From: Pseudomonas chlororaphis
Lineage (GTDB): Bacteria; Pseudomonadota; Gammaproteobacteria; Pseudomonadales; Pseudomonadaceae
Assembly (NCBI RefSeq): GCF_000783395.1
Contig: NZ_JSFK01000001.1
Location: 765,176 to 829,175, forward strand
Direction of reading: 5' to 3'
DNA length: 64,000 nucleotides
The notes beneath the pieces are model-generated. The model worked only from the letters and a program-made list of their open reading frames with translations, did no database searches and was not told the DNA's origin. Position numbers and translations under genes: made by a program. The stretch's first letter is position 1, and each line of letters opens with the position of its first letter. Below, piece after piece: positions 26,670 to 35,149 of this stretch.

Positions 26670-27848
26670 TTATTTCGACAAAAACCGCATGCCTTCCTCA
26701 AGTCCGCGCAACGTCAACGGATACATCTGATCCTCGATCAGATCCCGCACGATATTGGTCGACGAGGTATAACCCCAGGTATCTTTCGGATACGGGTTGA
26801 TCCAGATGAGCTTCTTGTACTTCTCCATGAAGCGCTGCATCCACACGTAACCCGGCTCTTCGTTCCAGTGCTCGACACTGCCACCGGCCTGAGTGATTTC
26901 ATAAGGTGCCATGGCGGCGTCACCGATGAAGATCACTTTGTAGTCGGCGCCGTACTTGTGCAGCAAGTCTTGGGTCGAAGTGCGCTCGGAGGTGCGACGC
27001 ATATTGTTCTTCCACACCGATTCATAAATGAAGTTGTGGAAGTAGAAGTACTCCAGATGCTTGAACTCGGTCTTGCAGGCCGAGAACAGCTCCTCGCAGA
27101 TCTTCACGTGTGCGTCCATCGAACCGCCGATGTCGAACAGCAGTAACAGCTTCACCGTGTTGCGGCGTTCGGGACGCATCTGGATGTTCAGCAGACCGGC
27201 GTCCTTGGCGGTGTGGTCGATGGTGCCGTCAATATCCAGCTCTTCCGCCGCGCCCTGACGGGCGAATTTACGCAAGCGGCGTAGGGCGACTTTGATGTTG
27301 CGCGTGCCGAGTTCCACCGAATCATCGAGGTTCTTGTACTCACGCTGATCCCAGACTTTCACCGCTTTGCCCTGGCGTTTGCCGGCATCGCCGACCCGAA
27401 TGCCTTCCGGGTTGAAACCGCCGGAGCCGAACGGGCTGGTGCCGCCGGTACCGATCCACTTGTTGCCGCCGGCGTGGCGTTCCTTCTGTTCTTCCAGACG
27501 CTTCTTGAACTCTTCGATCAGTTTGTCGAGGCCGCCGAGGGACTGGATCTGCGCGCGCTCCTCGTCGCTCAGCGAACGCTCGAACTCCTTGCGCAGCCAG
27601 TCTTCGGGAATCAGCGCCTGCAGATGATCGTCGAGCTTTTCCAGGCCATTGAAGTAGGCACCGAACGCGCGGTCGAACTTGTCGAAATGGCGTTCGTCCT
27701 TCACCAGAATCGCCCGCGACAAGTAATAAAACTCGTCCATGTCGGCGAAGGTCACGCGCTGCTTCAGCGCGTTGATCAGGTCGAGCAACTCGCGCACCGA
27801 CACCGGCACCTTGGCTGCACGCATTTCATTGAACAGGTTGAGCAGCAT
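26670..27848 (-). CDS. CoxE-like VWA-domain protein
   Basis: 392 residues. The C-terminal half carries a von Willebrand A fold with the metal-ion-dependent adhesion motif written DIGGSMD (DxGxS, not the commoner DxSxS) near residue 240. The N-terminal half is the charged CoxE-type region, with a Gly-rich segment GGTSPFGSGGFNPEG near 150. It is 12 bases downstream of the MoxR ATPase gene. Such MoxR-VWA pairs act as chaperone-like complexes that insert cofactors or remodel proteins; the client here is unknown. Confidence 0.9.
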   Translation of the reverse strand: MLLNLFNEMRAAKVPVSVRELLDLINALKQRVTFADMDEFYYLSRAILVKDERHFDKFDRAFGAYFNGLEKLDDHLQALIPEDWLRKEFERSLSDEERAQIQSLGGLDKLIEEFKKRLEEQKERHAGGNKWIGTGGTSPFGSGGFNPEGIRVGDAGKRQGKAVKVWDQREYKNLDDSVELGTRNIKVALRRLRKFARQGAAEELDIDGTIDHTAKDAGLLNIQMRPERRNTVKLLLLFDIGGSMDAHVKICEELFSACKTEFKHLEYFYFHNFIYESVWKNNMRRTSERTSTQDLLHKYGADYKVIFIGDAAMAPYEITQAGGSVEHWNEEPGYVWMQRFMEKYKKLIWINPYPKDTWGYTSSTNIVRDLIEDQMYPLTLRGLEEGMRFLSK

Positions 27849-27860
27849 GGCATCAGCCTC

Positions 27861-28706
27861 TTAGCGGGTGCCGCGACGGCTCATGAACGCCAGGCGCTCA
27901 AGCAGTTGCACGTCCTGTTCGTTCTTCACCAGCGCACCGGCGAGCGGCGGAATGGCTTTGGTCGGATCGCGCTCACGCAGCACCGCTTCGCCGATGTTGT
28001 CGGCCATCAGCAGCTTCAGCCAGTCGACCAGTTCGGAGGTCGACGGCTTCTTCTTCAGGCCCGGCACCTTGCGCACATCGAAGAACACGTCCAGCGCTTC
28101 GCTGACCAGATCCTTCTTGATGTCCGGGTAGTGCACGTCGACGATTTTCTGCAGGGTCGGGCGATCCGGGAAGGCGATGTAGTGGAAGAAGCAGCGGCGC
28201 AGGAAAGCGTCCGGCAGCTCTTTTTCATTGTTGGAGGTAATGATGATGATCGGGCGCTTTTTGGCCTTGATGGTCTCGTCGATCTCGTAAACGTAGAACT
28301 CCATCTTGTCGAGTTCTTGCAGCAGGTCGTTGGGGAACTCGATGTCGGCCTTGTCGATCTCGTCGATCAGCAGAATGACCCGCTCTTCGGACTCAAACGC
28401 CTCCCAGAGTTTGCCCTTCTTCAGGTAGTTACGCACATCGTGGACTTTTTCAGTGCCCAGTTGCGAGTCACGCAGACGGCTGACCGCATCGTATTCGTAC
28501 AGGCCCTGATGGGCCTTGGTGGTGGACTTGATGTGCCAGGTGATCAGCTTGGCATTGAACGATTCGGCCAATTGCTCGGCGAGCATGGTCTTGCCGGTGC
28601 CCGGCTCGCCCTTGACCAGCAGCGGCCGCTCCAGGGTGATGGCGGCGTTGACCGCCAGCTTCAGGTCATCGGTGGCGACGTAGGCCTGGGTGCCTTCGAA
28701 CTTCAT
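27861..28706 (-). CDS. MoxR-family AAA+ ATPase
   Basis: 281 residues. Walker A is GEPGTGKTMLAEQLA near residue 35, Walker B is VILLIDEIDKADIE near 110, sensor 1 is IIITSNNEKELPDAFLRRC, with the arginine finger region at FLRRCFFHYIAFPDRP. With the downstream VWA protein it forms a typical MoxR/VWA module. It is the first gene of a two-gene operon. The start at 28706 opens MKFEGTQAYVAT. Not a complete sequence-specific clue to its client. Confidence 0.93.
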   Translation of the reverse strand: MKFEGTQAYVATDDLKLAVNAAITLERPLLVKGEPGTGKTMLAEQLAESFNAKLITWHIKSTTKAHQGLYEYDAVSRLRDSQLGTEKVHDVRNYLKKGKLWEAFESEERVILLIDEIDKADIEFPNDLLQELDKMEFYVYEIDETIKAKKRPIIIITSNNEKELPDAFLRRCFFHYIAFPDRPTLQKIVDVHYPDIKKDLVSEALDVFFDVRKVPGLKKKPSTSELVDWLKLLMADNIGEAVLRERDPTKAIPPLAGALVKNEQDVQLLERLAFMSRRGTR

Positions 28707-28907
28707 CTGCTAATCCTCGAACAGTAACGCCGACCTGAACGGGCAGGGCGGGGGCGAAATAATCGGATGCCCGACTATAACGCGCAGGCCGGTCGACTGT
28801 GAACGCAGACGGCTTATTCAGTCTCTGAATGGGGCGTCACATGTTGACTCAGTCTCGGCCGATGGCCAGTATTCGGGTATCGCCGATTTGGCGATAGCCT
28901 CTCGTTC

Positions 28908-29138
28908 ATGACGACTAAATACCGATTTCGCGACAAATACCGCATTCAGTTGCGCGAGAAGGATCACCCGCCGCCCCATGTGCACCTTATCGGTGGCGGC
29001 GTGGATGTGATGCTGAGCCTTGAAACCGTTGAGGTGATGACGGGCAAGGCGCCGCCACTGATTATCAAGGAAGCGCTGGCGTGGGTCTCGGCTCATCAAG
29101 CGCAACTATTGGAGGACTGGAAACGATGTTACCCATGA
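28908..29138 (+). CDS. DUF4160 domain protein
   Basis: 76 residues. The DUF4160 signature DHPPPHVHLIGGG with its His/Pro cluster near residue 20 is clear, as is the C-terminal ALAWVSAHQAQLLEDWKRC. The family is commonly next to a DUF2442 gene, as here: the next start (29126) overlaps its 3' end by 13 bases. A toxin-antitoxin-like or regulatory role is suggested by such pairs but is not established. Confidence 0.85.
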   Translation: MTTKYRFRDKYRIQLREKDHPPPHVHLIGGGVDVMLSLETVEVMTGKAPPLIIKEALAWVSAHQAQLLEDWKRCYP

Positions 29139-29623
29139 AAAGGCCTCGCCTGTCAGCAGTGCAGGCACTGCCAGACTTTCGATTGGCACTGACCTTTATT
29201 GATGGACAGGAACTGACACTTGATCTCTGCCGGGATATTAAAGCTTATCCAGGATTGCAGCCATTGCTCGATCCCAAGGTGTTTTTGACCGCGACATTGG
29301 ACGACTACGGCTGGACTGTCGAATGGGTTGAACCCGATATACAGATTGGTGCAGACACACTTTACATGGATGCGCTAGCTCAAAACGCAGCCGATGAAAA
29401 CACGCGAATCTTTATCGACTGGCGCGCCCGAACGGGGCTGTCTCTTAATCAGGCTGCCGAAGCGCTGGGTGTCAGCGCTCGTAGCATCAGTCGCTACAGT
29501 AATGGGCGCGAGGCAGTCCCTCGTTCACTGGCGCTGGCTTGCCTGGGCTGGGATTCACTGCAACAAAGCTCAACAATGGCTGCAGAGGAGTCGGGTCGCT
29601 ATATCGTCAACCGCAAAACCTAA
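29126..29623 (+). CDS. DUF2442 protein with XRE-type helix-turn-helix
   Basis: 165 residues. The N-terminal two-thirds matches the DUF2442 fold (LPDFRLALTFIDGQELTLDL, and DYGWTVEWVEPDIQIGADTLY). The C-terminal part is a lambda-repressor-like helix-turn-helix (GLSLNQAAEALGVSARSISRYSNGREAVPRSLALA, about residues 106-140). The start at 29126 follows GGAGG by ten bases and lies inside the DUF4160 gene. A second Met three codons on is possible. It looks like the DNA-binding, possibly autoregulatory, half of a two-gene module. Confidence 0.86.
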   Translation: MLPMKRPRLSAVQALPDFRLALTFIDGQELTLDLCRDIKAYPGLQPLLDPKVFLTATLDDYGWTVEWVEPDIQIGADTLYMDALAQNAADENTRIFIDWRARTGLSLNQAAEALGVSARSISRYSNGREAVPRSLALACLGWDSLQQSSTMAAEESGRYIVNRKT

Positions 29624-30696
29624 CCCGCATCAGGCTTAGGCCGTTCATAGCGGGCATTGAATGCCTGTACGAAACCATTGCGCAAAATCTGCAAAAACGC
29701 TTCGAACGCGCTGATGTTTTGCTGATGCACGTTGCCGCTGAGTTCGACCTTGGTGGCGAACTGGTTTTTGGCCTGGTTCTTCAGCACGGTTTCCGTGCCG
29801 CCGACCAGTGCCTCCCAGACCGAGCGGAAGATGCTCTTGTTCTTGTTTTCCACGTCCTGCTGCCAGTTGAACACTTCGACGTCACGCAGCAGCGGTTTGA
29901 TATAGCCATTGACCTGGGCTTTTTTGGCTTGGGCTTCGATCACCACGTCACCGTGGCCGGCGTTGAAGTCGAACTTGCCGTAGGCCGAGGCGAAGTCGTT
30001 CATGCGTTTGAGTTCGATGTCTTTGGCGCGCAGGCGGAATTCGAAGTCTTCGAAGTTGCTCAGAGGGTCGAACGTTGCGGTGGTTTCCAGTGGTGCATGA
30101 CCCAGCAGTAGGGCTTTGCCTTCGAAGCGGGCGTCGCGTTTGCCGTGTTTGTCGACCACGTTGGTCAGGTTGTAGATACTCGCGTCGACATTGGTCGCGT
30201 TCATGTTCACTGGAGGTTTTGAATTGAAGTTGCGGAAACTGATCTTGCCGTCCTGAATCTGTACTTCGTCGAGAGTGATCGGCAGCAATTTGCCCAGTTG
30301 CGCGCGCCAGTCGGTGCCTTGACCTGTTTGTGAGTTCTGTTTGTTAGCGCCACCATCGACGAAATTGACTTCAGGATTTACGAATCTCACCTGCGCCACG
30401 ACGGCATGGTCGTACCACAGCGAATGCCAACTGATCGCCAGATCGATCAGTGGTGCGTTGACGAACGGTACCGGTACCTTGCCGTCGACCTTGACGATCT
30501 TCAGCCCATTGATCTTGTAGGCGCCGCGCCATAGGGCAAGGTCGACATCAGTGATCTGGCCCCGATAATCACCCATGTCCGCCAGCTTGCCGTTCAGGTA
30601 GTCGCGCACCATGTAGGGCAGGGCGATGTGCAGCGCGATCAGCAACACAACGACGACGGTGAAAATCCCTAGTGGCCAACTGTAGCGACGCTTCAT
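29620..30696 (-). CDS. DUF748 / AsmA-like inner-membrane anchored protein
   Basis: 358 residues. One N-terminal membrane segment (SWPLGIFTVVVVLLIALHIALPY) anchors a long periplasmic domain. The segments RGQITDVDLALWRGAYKINGLKIVK and ITLDEVQIQDGKISFRNF are typical of AsmA/TamB-like DUF748 repeats. Such proteins are linked to outer-membrane lipid and protein assembly; the exact cargo is unknown. The start at 30696 follows AGGGA. A longer reading from 30936 overlaps the cysK start and is rejected. Confidence 0.85.
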   Translation of the reverse strand: MKRRYSWPLGIFTVVVVLLIALHIALPYMVRDYLNGKLADMGDYRGQITDVDLALWRGAYKINGLKIVKVDGKVPVPFVNAPLIDLAISWHSLWYDHAVVAQVRFVNPEVNFVDGGANKQNSQTGQGTDWRAQLGKLLPITLDEVQIQDGKISFRNFNSKPPVNMNATNVDASIYNLTNVVDKHGKRDARFEGKALLLGHAPLETTATFDPLSNFEDFEFRLRAKDIELKRMNDFASAYGKFDFNAGHGDVVIEAQAKKAQVNGYIKPLLRDVEVFNWQQDVENKNKSIFRSVWEALVGGTETVLKNQAKNQFATKVELSGNVHQQNISAFEAFLQILRNGFVQAFNARYERPKPDAG

Positions 30697-30823
30697 GACG
30701 GCAATTCCCTGACGATGTAAGCGATTGACTGTTACGTCGCGCAGACGTTCGACCCGACTGGACTGTGATGGGCAACAGGCATACCTTTGAAGGCTGAATT
30801 CAATGCTGCATAAGGACCCAGCC

Positions 30824-31798
30824 ATGAGCCGTATTTTCGCTGACAACGCCCATTCCATCGGTAATACGCCGCTGGTGCAGATCAATCGCATCGCGCCACG
30901 TGGCGTGACCATTCTGGCCAAGATCGAGGGGCGCAACCCCGGTTATTCGGTCAAGTGCCGGATCGGCGCCAACATGATCTGGGACGCCGAAAGCAGCGGC
31001 AAACTCAAGCCAGGCATGACCATTGTCGAGCCAACGTCGGGTAATACGGGGATCGGTTTGGCCTTCGTTGCCGCCGCCCGTGGTTACAAATTGATGCTGA
31101 CCATGCCGGCTTCGATGAGCATCGAACGCCGTAAAGTCCTCAAGGCTCTGGGCGCCGAGCTGGTGTTGACCGAGCCAGCCAAGGGCATGAAAGGCGCTAT
31201 CGAGAAAGCCGCTGAAATCGTTACCAGCGATGCTGACAAGTACTTCATGCCATCGCAGTTCGATAATCCGGCCAACCCGGCGATTCACGAAAAAACCACC
31301 GGTCCGGAAATCTGGAACGACACCGATGGTGCGGTGGATGTACTGGTGGCCGGCGTTGGCACCGGCGGAACCATCACGGGCGTTTCGCGGTATATCAAGA
31401 ATACCCAGGGCAAGCCGATCCTGTCGGTGGCGGTGGAACCGGTTTCCTCGCCGGTGATCAGCCAGGCGCTGGCCGGCGAAGAGATCAAACCGAGTCCGCA
31501 CAAGATTCAGGGGATCGGTGCCGGTTTTGTGCCGAAGAACCTCGATCTGTCGATGGTCGACCGGGTCGAGCAGGTCACCGACGACGAATCCAAGGCCATG
31601 GCGCTGCGCTTGATGCAGGAAGAGGGGATTCTTTGCGGCATCTCCTGCGGTGCGGCGATGGCGGTAGCAGTGCGTCTGGCGGAGACGCCGGAAATGCAGG
31701 GCAAGACTATCGTGGTGATTCTGCCTGACTCGGGTGAGCGTTATCTGTCGAGCATGTTGTTCAGCGATCTGTTCACTGAGCAGGAGACTCAGCAGTAA
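30824..31798 (+). CDS. cysK: Cysteine synthase A
   Basis: 324 residues. PLP enzyme making L-cysteine from O-acetylserine and sulfide. The PLP lysine is in [11 protein letters not shown] near residue 45, the substrate loop is [11 protein letters not shown] near 70, and [10 protein letters not shown] near 180 holds the cofactor phosphate. The C-terminal [11 protein letters not shown] is typical. It uses ATG 30824 after AAGGA; an in-frame ATG at 30803 is less likely. Divergent from DUF748; followed by lpxO in the same direction. Confidence 0.94.
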   Translation: MSRIFADNAHSIGNTPLVQINRIAPRGVTILAKIEGRNPGYSVKCRIGANMIWDAESSGKLKPGMTIVEPTSGNTGIGLAFVAAARGYKLMLTMPASMSIERRKVLKALGAELVLTEPAKGMKGAIEKAAEIVTSDADKYFMPSQFDNPANPAIHEKTTGPEIWNDTDGAVDVLVAGVGTGGTITGVSRYIKNTQGKPILSVAVEPVSSPVISQALAGEEIKPSPHKIQGIGAGFVPKNLDLSMVDRVEQVTDDESKAMALRLMQEEGILCGISCGAAMAVAVRLAETPEMQGKTIVVILPDSGERYLSSMLFSDLFTEQETQQ

Positions 31799-31982
31799 TC
31801 CAGTTGATTCAGATCAGCCGGGGTTCAGGATCGTTATGCTAATAAATGCTTTGTTGCGCAATGCTTAACACTGAATCTTGTGTAAGGCGGGTTTTGCCCG
31901 GCGCCGGTAGTGTTTATCATGGCCGGCTGCCATGCCGGGTAAAGGGCGTTGCGCAGCGTTGTCTTTATTCAAGGAGTTGTTG

Positions 31983-32921
31983 ATGACCTTTTCGTTTGCC
32001 GCCAAGGCGTTTGTGCTGCTGCTCTTTTTGGGCAGCACGCTCTATGTGCATTTGCGCGGCAAGGCGCGTTTGCCGGTTCTGCGTCAGTTCGTCAACCACT
32101 CGGCGCTGTTCGCTCCGTACAACGCCTTGATGTACCTGTTCTCCGGCGTGCCGTCCAAGCCGTATCTGGATCGCAGCAAATTCCCGGAACTGGACGTGCT
32201 GCGCGACAACTGGGAAACCATTCGCGACGAAGCCATGCACCTGTTCGACGAGGGTTATATTCGCGCGGCAGAAAAGAACAACGACGCCGGTTTCGGCTCG
32301 TTCTTCAAGAAGGGCTGGAAGCGTTTCTACCTCAAGTGGTACGACAAACCGCTGCCATCGGCCGAAACCCTGTGCCCGAAAACCGTGGCGCTGGTCAGTG
32401 CGATTCCCAACGTCAAAGGCGCGATGTTTGCGCTGTTGCCGGGTGGCAGCCACTTGAACCCGCATCGCGATCCGTTCGCCGGCTCCCTGCGTTATCACCT
32501 CGGCTTGTCGACGCCGAACTCCGACGATTGCCGGATTTTCGTCGATGGTCAGGTTTACGCCTGGCGTGACGGCGAAGACGTGATGTTCGACGAAACTTAC
32601 GTGCACTGGGTCAAGAACGAAACCGACCAAACCCGCGTGATCCTGTTCTGCGACGTCGAGCGTCCGCTGAGCAACCGCCTCATGACCCGCATCAACCGCT
32701 CGATCAGCGCCTGGCTCGGCCGTGCCACCGCACCGCAGAACCTTGACGACGAGCGCGTTGGCGGGATCAACCAGGCTTACGCCTGGAGCAAGAGCTTCAG
32801 TGACAAGTTCAGTGGCGTGGTCAAACAGTGGAAACGCCGTCATCCGAAGGCCTACCGCGTGATGCGGCCGGTGCTGGCGGTGGTGGTGTTGACGTTGTTG
32901 GGGTATTGGCTGTTTGGTTGA
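31983..32921 (+). CDS. lpxO: Lipid A 2-hydroxylase LpxO (Asp/Asn beta-hydroxylase family)
   Basis: 312 residues. Fe(II)/2-oxoglutarate-dependent enzyme that 2-hydroxylates a secondary acyl chain of lipid A. Iron ligands are seen as HLNPHRDPF near residue 157-163 and DETYVHWVKN near 205. The N-terminal hydrophobic segment (AFVLLLFLGSTLYVH) and a C-terminal one (VLAVVVLTLLGYWLFG) anchor it to the inner membrane. The ATG follows AAGGAG. With eptA, it gives two lipid A modifying genes in this window. Confidence 0.92.
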   Translation: MTFSFAAKAFVLLLFLGSTLYVHLRGKARLPVLRQFVNHSALFAPYNALMYLFSGVPSKPYLDRSKFPELDVLRDNWETIRDEAMHLFDEGYIRAAEKNNDAGFGSFFKKGWKRFYLKWYDKPLPSAETLCPKTVALVSAIPNVKGAMFALLPGGSHLNPHRDPFAGSLRYHLGLSTPNSDDCRIFVDGQVYAWRDGEDVMFDETYVHWVKNETDQTRVILFCDVERPLSNRLMTRINRSISAWLGRATAPQNLDDERVGGINQAYAWSKSFSDKFSGVVKQWKRRHPKAYRVMRPVLAVVVLTLLGYWLFG

Positions 32922-32930
32922 GGCTGGATC

Positions 32931-32973
32931 AGGCAATAAAAAACCGCTCCTTGTGAGCGGTTTTTTATTGCCT
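32931..32973. terminator. Bidirectional rho-independent terminator
   Basis: A perfect 19-base inverted repeat, AGGCAATAAAAAACCGCTC / GAGCGGTTTTTTATTGCCT, with loop CTTGT. A six-T run occurs on both strands, so it can end lpxO (+) and the 32979 gene (-). Confidence 0.93.
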
Positions 32974-32978
32974 GCGAA

Positions 32979-33137
32979 TCAGCGCCGTCCAGCGAGAACG
33001 TTGGGTTCGTCTTCGATGCCTGTAATCAGTAGCTGAAGAAAACGCTGCTGATTGGCTGATAGCTCGGAGGAGATAAGCTTTTCGTCCGGTTTGATTGATC
33101 TTTTCTTAGTGGGGGATTTTTTCACAGATTTACGCAT
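32979..33137 (-). CDS. Small basic protein of unknown function
   Basis: 52 residues from ATG 33137, MRKSVKKSPTKKRSIKPDEKLI, and ending EPNVLAGRR. The N terminus is rich in Lys/Arg, the rest is helical (SANQQRFLQLLITGIEDE). Its ribosome site is GAGGGCGGGAAC. An alternative GTG at 33176 would extend it to 65 residues and overlap the upstream gene stop, giving translational coupling. No family recognised. It may be a partner of the GNAT-like gene. Confidence 0.6.
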   Translation of the reverse strand: MRKSVKKSPTKKRSIKPDEKLISSELSANQQRFLQLLITGIEDEPNVLAGRR

Positions 33138-33172
33138 GTTCCCGCCCTCGTTGATCATTACTTGAACAGTTT

Positions 33173-33700
33173 TCACGATACTTTAGTCTCCGCTGCGAGG
33201 ACAAGGCGGCCTTCAAAATCAAATTTGAAGCCGAGTTTTGTGTAAACAGGAATTGCTCCTGGTATCGGTTCCTGGACTTCAATGCACTTACTGCCGATTA
33301 TTTGCGCAAACTCATCGATGGCCACCATCGACAAAAGCGCAACACGCTTTTTAAGCGGGTGAGACACTCCGGGCCGCCCCTCCAATCGTACGATTCGAAT
33401 TCGCTGGCGGCTTTTGTTCGGATTGACAAAACACAGCCCGCACAGCTGTTCTTCAAACCAGATCGCGATATCCAGGGACAAGGGTTCTCGTGACTTCCAT
33501 TCGGCAATCTCTCGCCAGCAAAAATGCGGATTCTCCCAAAGCTCGAAAGCACCTAGTGCTTTGGCATCGATAGGTTCAAAGCGTACTTTCGACAAGTCCT
33601 GTCCCGCTGGTAGCTGCAACAGAGCAGTGGCGATGCTTGCCTGCTTCCTGGCCAGCGACCGATACAATTGATAGCGCAGATAACTCCGTTCCCTTGGCAT
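33173..33700 (-). CDS. GNAT-like N-acetyltransferase of unknown substrate
   Basis: 175 residues. The sequence IWFEEQLCGLCFVNPNKSRQRIRIVRLEG resembles the central beta strands of the GNAT fold, and IGSKCIEVQEPIPGAIPVYTKLGFKFDFEGRLV the last part with a YxxLGF acyl-CoA motif. The glycine-loop (R/QxxGxG/A) is not clear, so assignment is moderate. Third-position GC looks lower than in the neighbouring genes. It ends where the small basic protein may begin. Confidence 0.7.
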   Translation of the reverse strand: MPRERSYLRYQLYRSLARKQASIATALLQLPAGQDLSKVRFEPIDAKALGAFELWENPHFCWREIAEWKSREPLSLDIAIWFEEQLCGLCFVNPNKSRQRIRIVRLEGRPGVSHPLKKRVALLSMVAIDEFAQIIGSKCIEVQEPIPGAIPVYTKLGFKFDFEGRLVLAAETKVS

Positions 33701-34151
33701 ATGATTTCGAGCATTCCATGTCTCCCCATCGGTAGGTGTAGCCGTTGCTCAACAGCCTATTCAGCTCTCATGCACCCGTCGCTACTGGCCCTTTGTCCAA
33801 ATCATTGCAATCCATGTCGCCCGCTGGTTATAGTCGGCGCTCGTGAGTCGTATGCCTCACCTTCCACCCTCTCAAAAAAGATCTGCCCCAATGCCTGCAT
33901 CCCTCATCAACGCGGTAGTCGATTCAGCGGTCAACGCTGGCGTCGTGCCGTGCGGGAATCAGCAGCCCAAGCAGATCAGTCATTACCCCCCACCTGTCAG
34001 TAGCACGCCGGTGTGCGCAGTCGTATCACCGCCGGGCGTTGGCGTTTCGGGCTGATCAGCACTTTCTGCTGAGTCCTGTCGCCCGCCAGAAAAACCTACT
34101 GAATTTCAGCTTCGGCTGAGTTGGCTTCTTGCCTGACTACAGGTGGTATTC
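33701..34151. other. Gene-poor region with weak small ORF
   Basis: 451 bases between the GNAT-like gene and the DMT exporter. No gene with clear family support is seen. The only reasonable coding stretch is 33843-34055 in + frame (see the next entry). It holds a short inverted pair (ATCAGCACTTTCTGCTGA) near 34055, but no REP copies. Confidence 0.6.
33891..34055 (+). CDS. Possible small protein, low confidence
   Basis: About 54 codons from ATG 33891: MPASLINAVVDSAVNAGVV, then a Pro/Val-rich end (SHYPPPVSSTP, SPPGVGVSG) with two cysteines. GC at third positions is moderately high (36 of 53 by hand count), but the ribosome site is poor and no family is recognised. A longer reading opens at 33843. 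It may be non-coding. Confidence 0.3.
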   Translation: MPASLINAVVDSAVNAGVVPCGNQQPKQISHYPPPVSSTPVCAVVSPPGVGVSG

Positions 34152-35015
34152 ATGTTTGTCCTGTCGAAAAAATCCGCGCTCGCGGCCGCGTCCACGAGCC
34201 TGTTCGTTCTGCTGTGGAGCAGCGGCGCGATCTTCTCCAAATGGGGGCTGACCCATGCTTCCCCGTTTGCCTTTCTGCTGATTCGCTTTGTGATCGCCCT
34301 GTGCGGGCTGATGCTGTTGGCGCCGTTGCTCAAGCTGAAGTTGCCCAAGGGCGGGAGACCGATGCTGTTTGCGATTGCCACCGGAGTGGTGTTGTTGGGG
34401 GCGTATCAGATTTTCTATCTGCTGGCGCTCAACACCAAAGTCACTCCAGGCGTGATGGCGACCATCATGGGCGTGCAGCCGATTCTTACCGTGGTCTTGA
34501 TGGAGCGGCAGCGCTCAGCGAGCCGGATGTTCGGTCTGGCGCTTGGGCTGGCGGGGCTGATCATGGTGGTTTACCAGGGCATCGGTCTGGCCGGGATGTC
34601 CTGGGCGGGGATGCTGTTTGGTCTGCTGGCGCTGGCGAGCATGACGCTGGGCTCGATCATGCAGAAACGCATCACCGACAATCCCCTCGGCACACTGCCG
34701 GTGCAGTATCTGGCCGGGCTGTTGTTGTGCGGGATTTTCGTGCCGTTTCAGCCGTTCCACTTTGAACACAGCACTGGTTTTATCGTGCCGGTGCTATGGA
34801 TGGGGCTGGTGGTGTCGGTGCTGGCGACGCTGTTGCTGTATCGGCTGATCGCGCGGGGCAATCTGGTGAATGTCACCAGTCTGTTCTACCTGGTGCCGGC
34901 AGTGACGGCGGTGATGGACTATCTGATCTTCGGCAATCGCCTGGCGGCGTTGAGTGTGCTGGGAATGTTGTTGATCATCATCGGTCTGGCGTTTGTGTTC
35001 CGTAAAACCAACTAG
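34152..35015 (+). CDS. EamA/DMT-family exporter
   Basis: 287 residues with ten membrane segments, the pattern of two EamA repeats. The first repeat has FVLLWSSGAIFSKWGLTHASPFAFLLIRF and the second PVLWMGLVVSVLATLLLYRLIARG with the usual YLVPAVTAVMDYLIFG. DMT exporters move amino acids or other metabolites out; the substrate is unknown. ATG 34152 follows AGGTGG; a GTG nine bases upstream is possible. It is convergent with a second DMT gene at 35150. Confidence 0.88.
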   Translation: MFVLSKKSALAAASTSLFVLLWSSGAIFSKWGLTHASPFAFLLIRFVIALCGLMLLAPLLKLKLPKGGRPMLFAIATGVVLLGAYQIFYLLALNTKVTPGVMATIMGVQPILTVVLMERQRSASRMFGLALGLAGLIMVVYQGIGLAGMSWAGMLFGLLALASMTLGSIMQKRITDNPLGTLPVQYLAGLLLCGIFVPFQPFHFEHSTGFIVPVLWMGLVVSVLATLLLYRLIARGNLVNVTSLFYLVPAVTAVMDYLIFGNRLAALSVLGMLLIIIGLAFVFRKTN

Positions 35016-35100
35016 TCGATAGACAGGCGGCGGTTGTCGCGCCGCCTTCGCGAGCTGGTCGAATCGTCGCACCGTCGCTCCCACACTGGAATGCATTCCC

Positions 35101-35130
35101 CTGTAGGAGTGAGCCTGCTCGCGATAGCCA
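35101..35130. repeat. Single or degenerate REP copy
   Basis: CTGTAGGAGTGAGCCTGCTCGCGATAGCC, half of a REP pair in the gap between the convergent DMT genes. A degenerate partner may be present near 35049-35085 (CGCGAGCTGG ... TCGCTCCCAC). Confidence 0.65.
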
Positions 35131-35149
35131 TTTCAGCAGCGACAGAAGT

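Noticed and set aside
27474..28727. 417-residue plus-strand frame
   Set aside because: Antisense to the MoxR and VWA genes.
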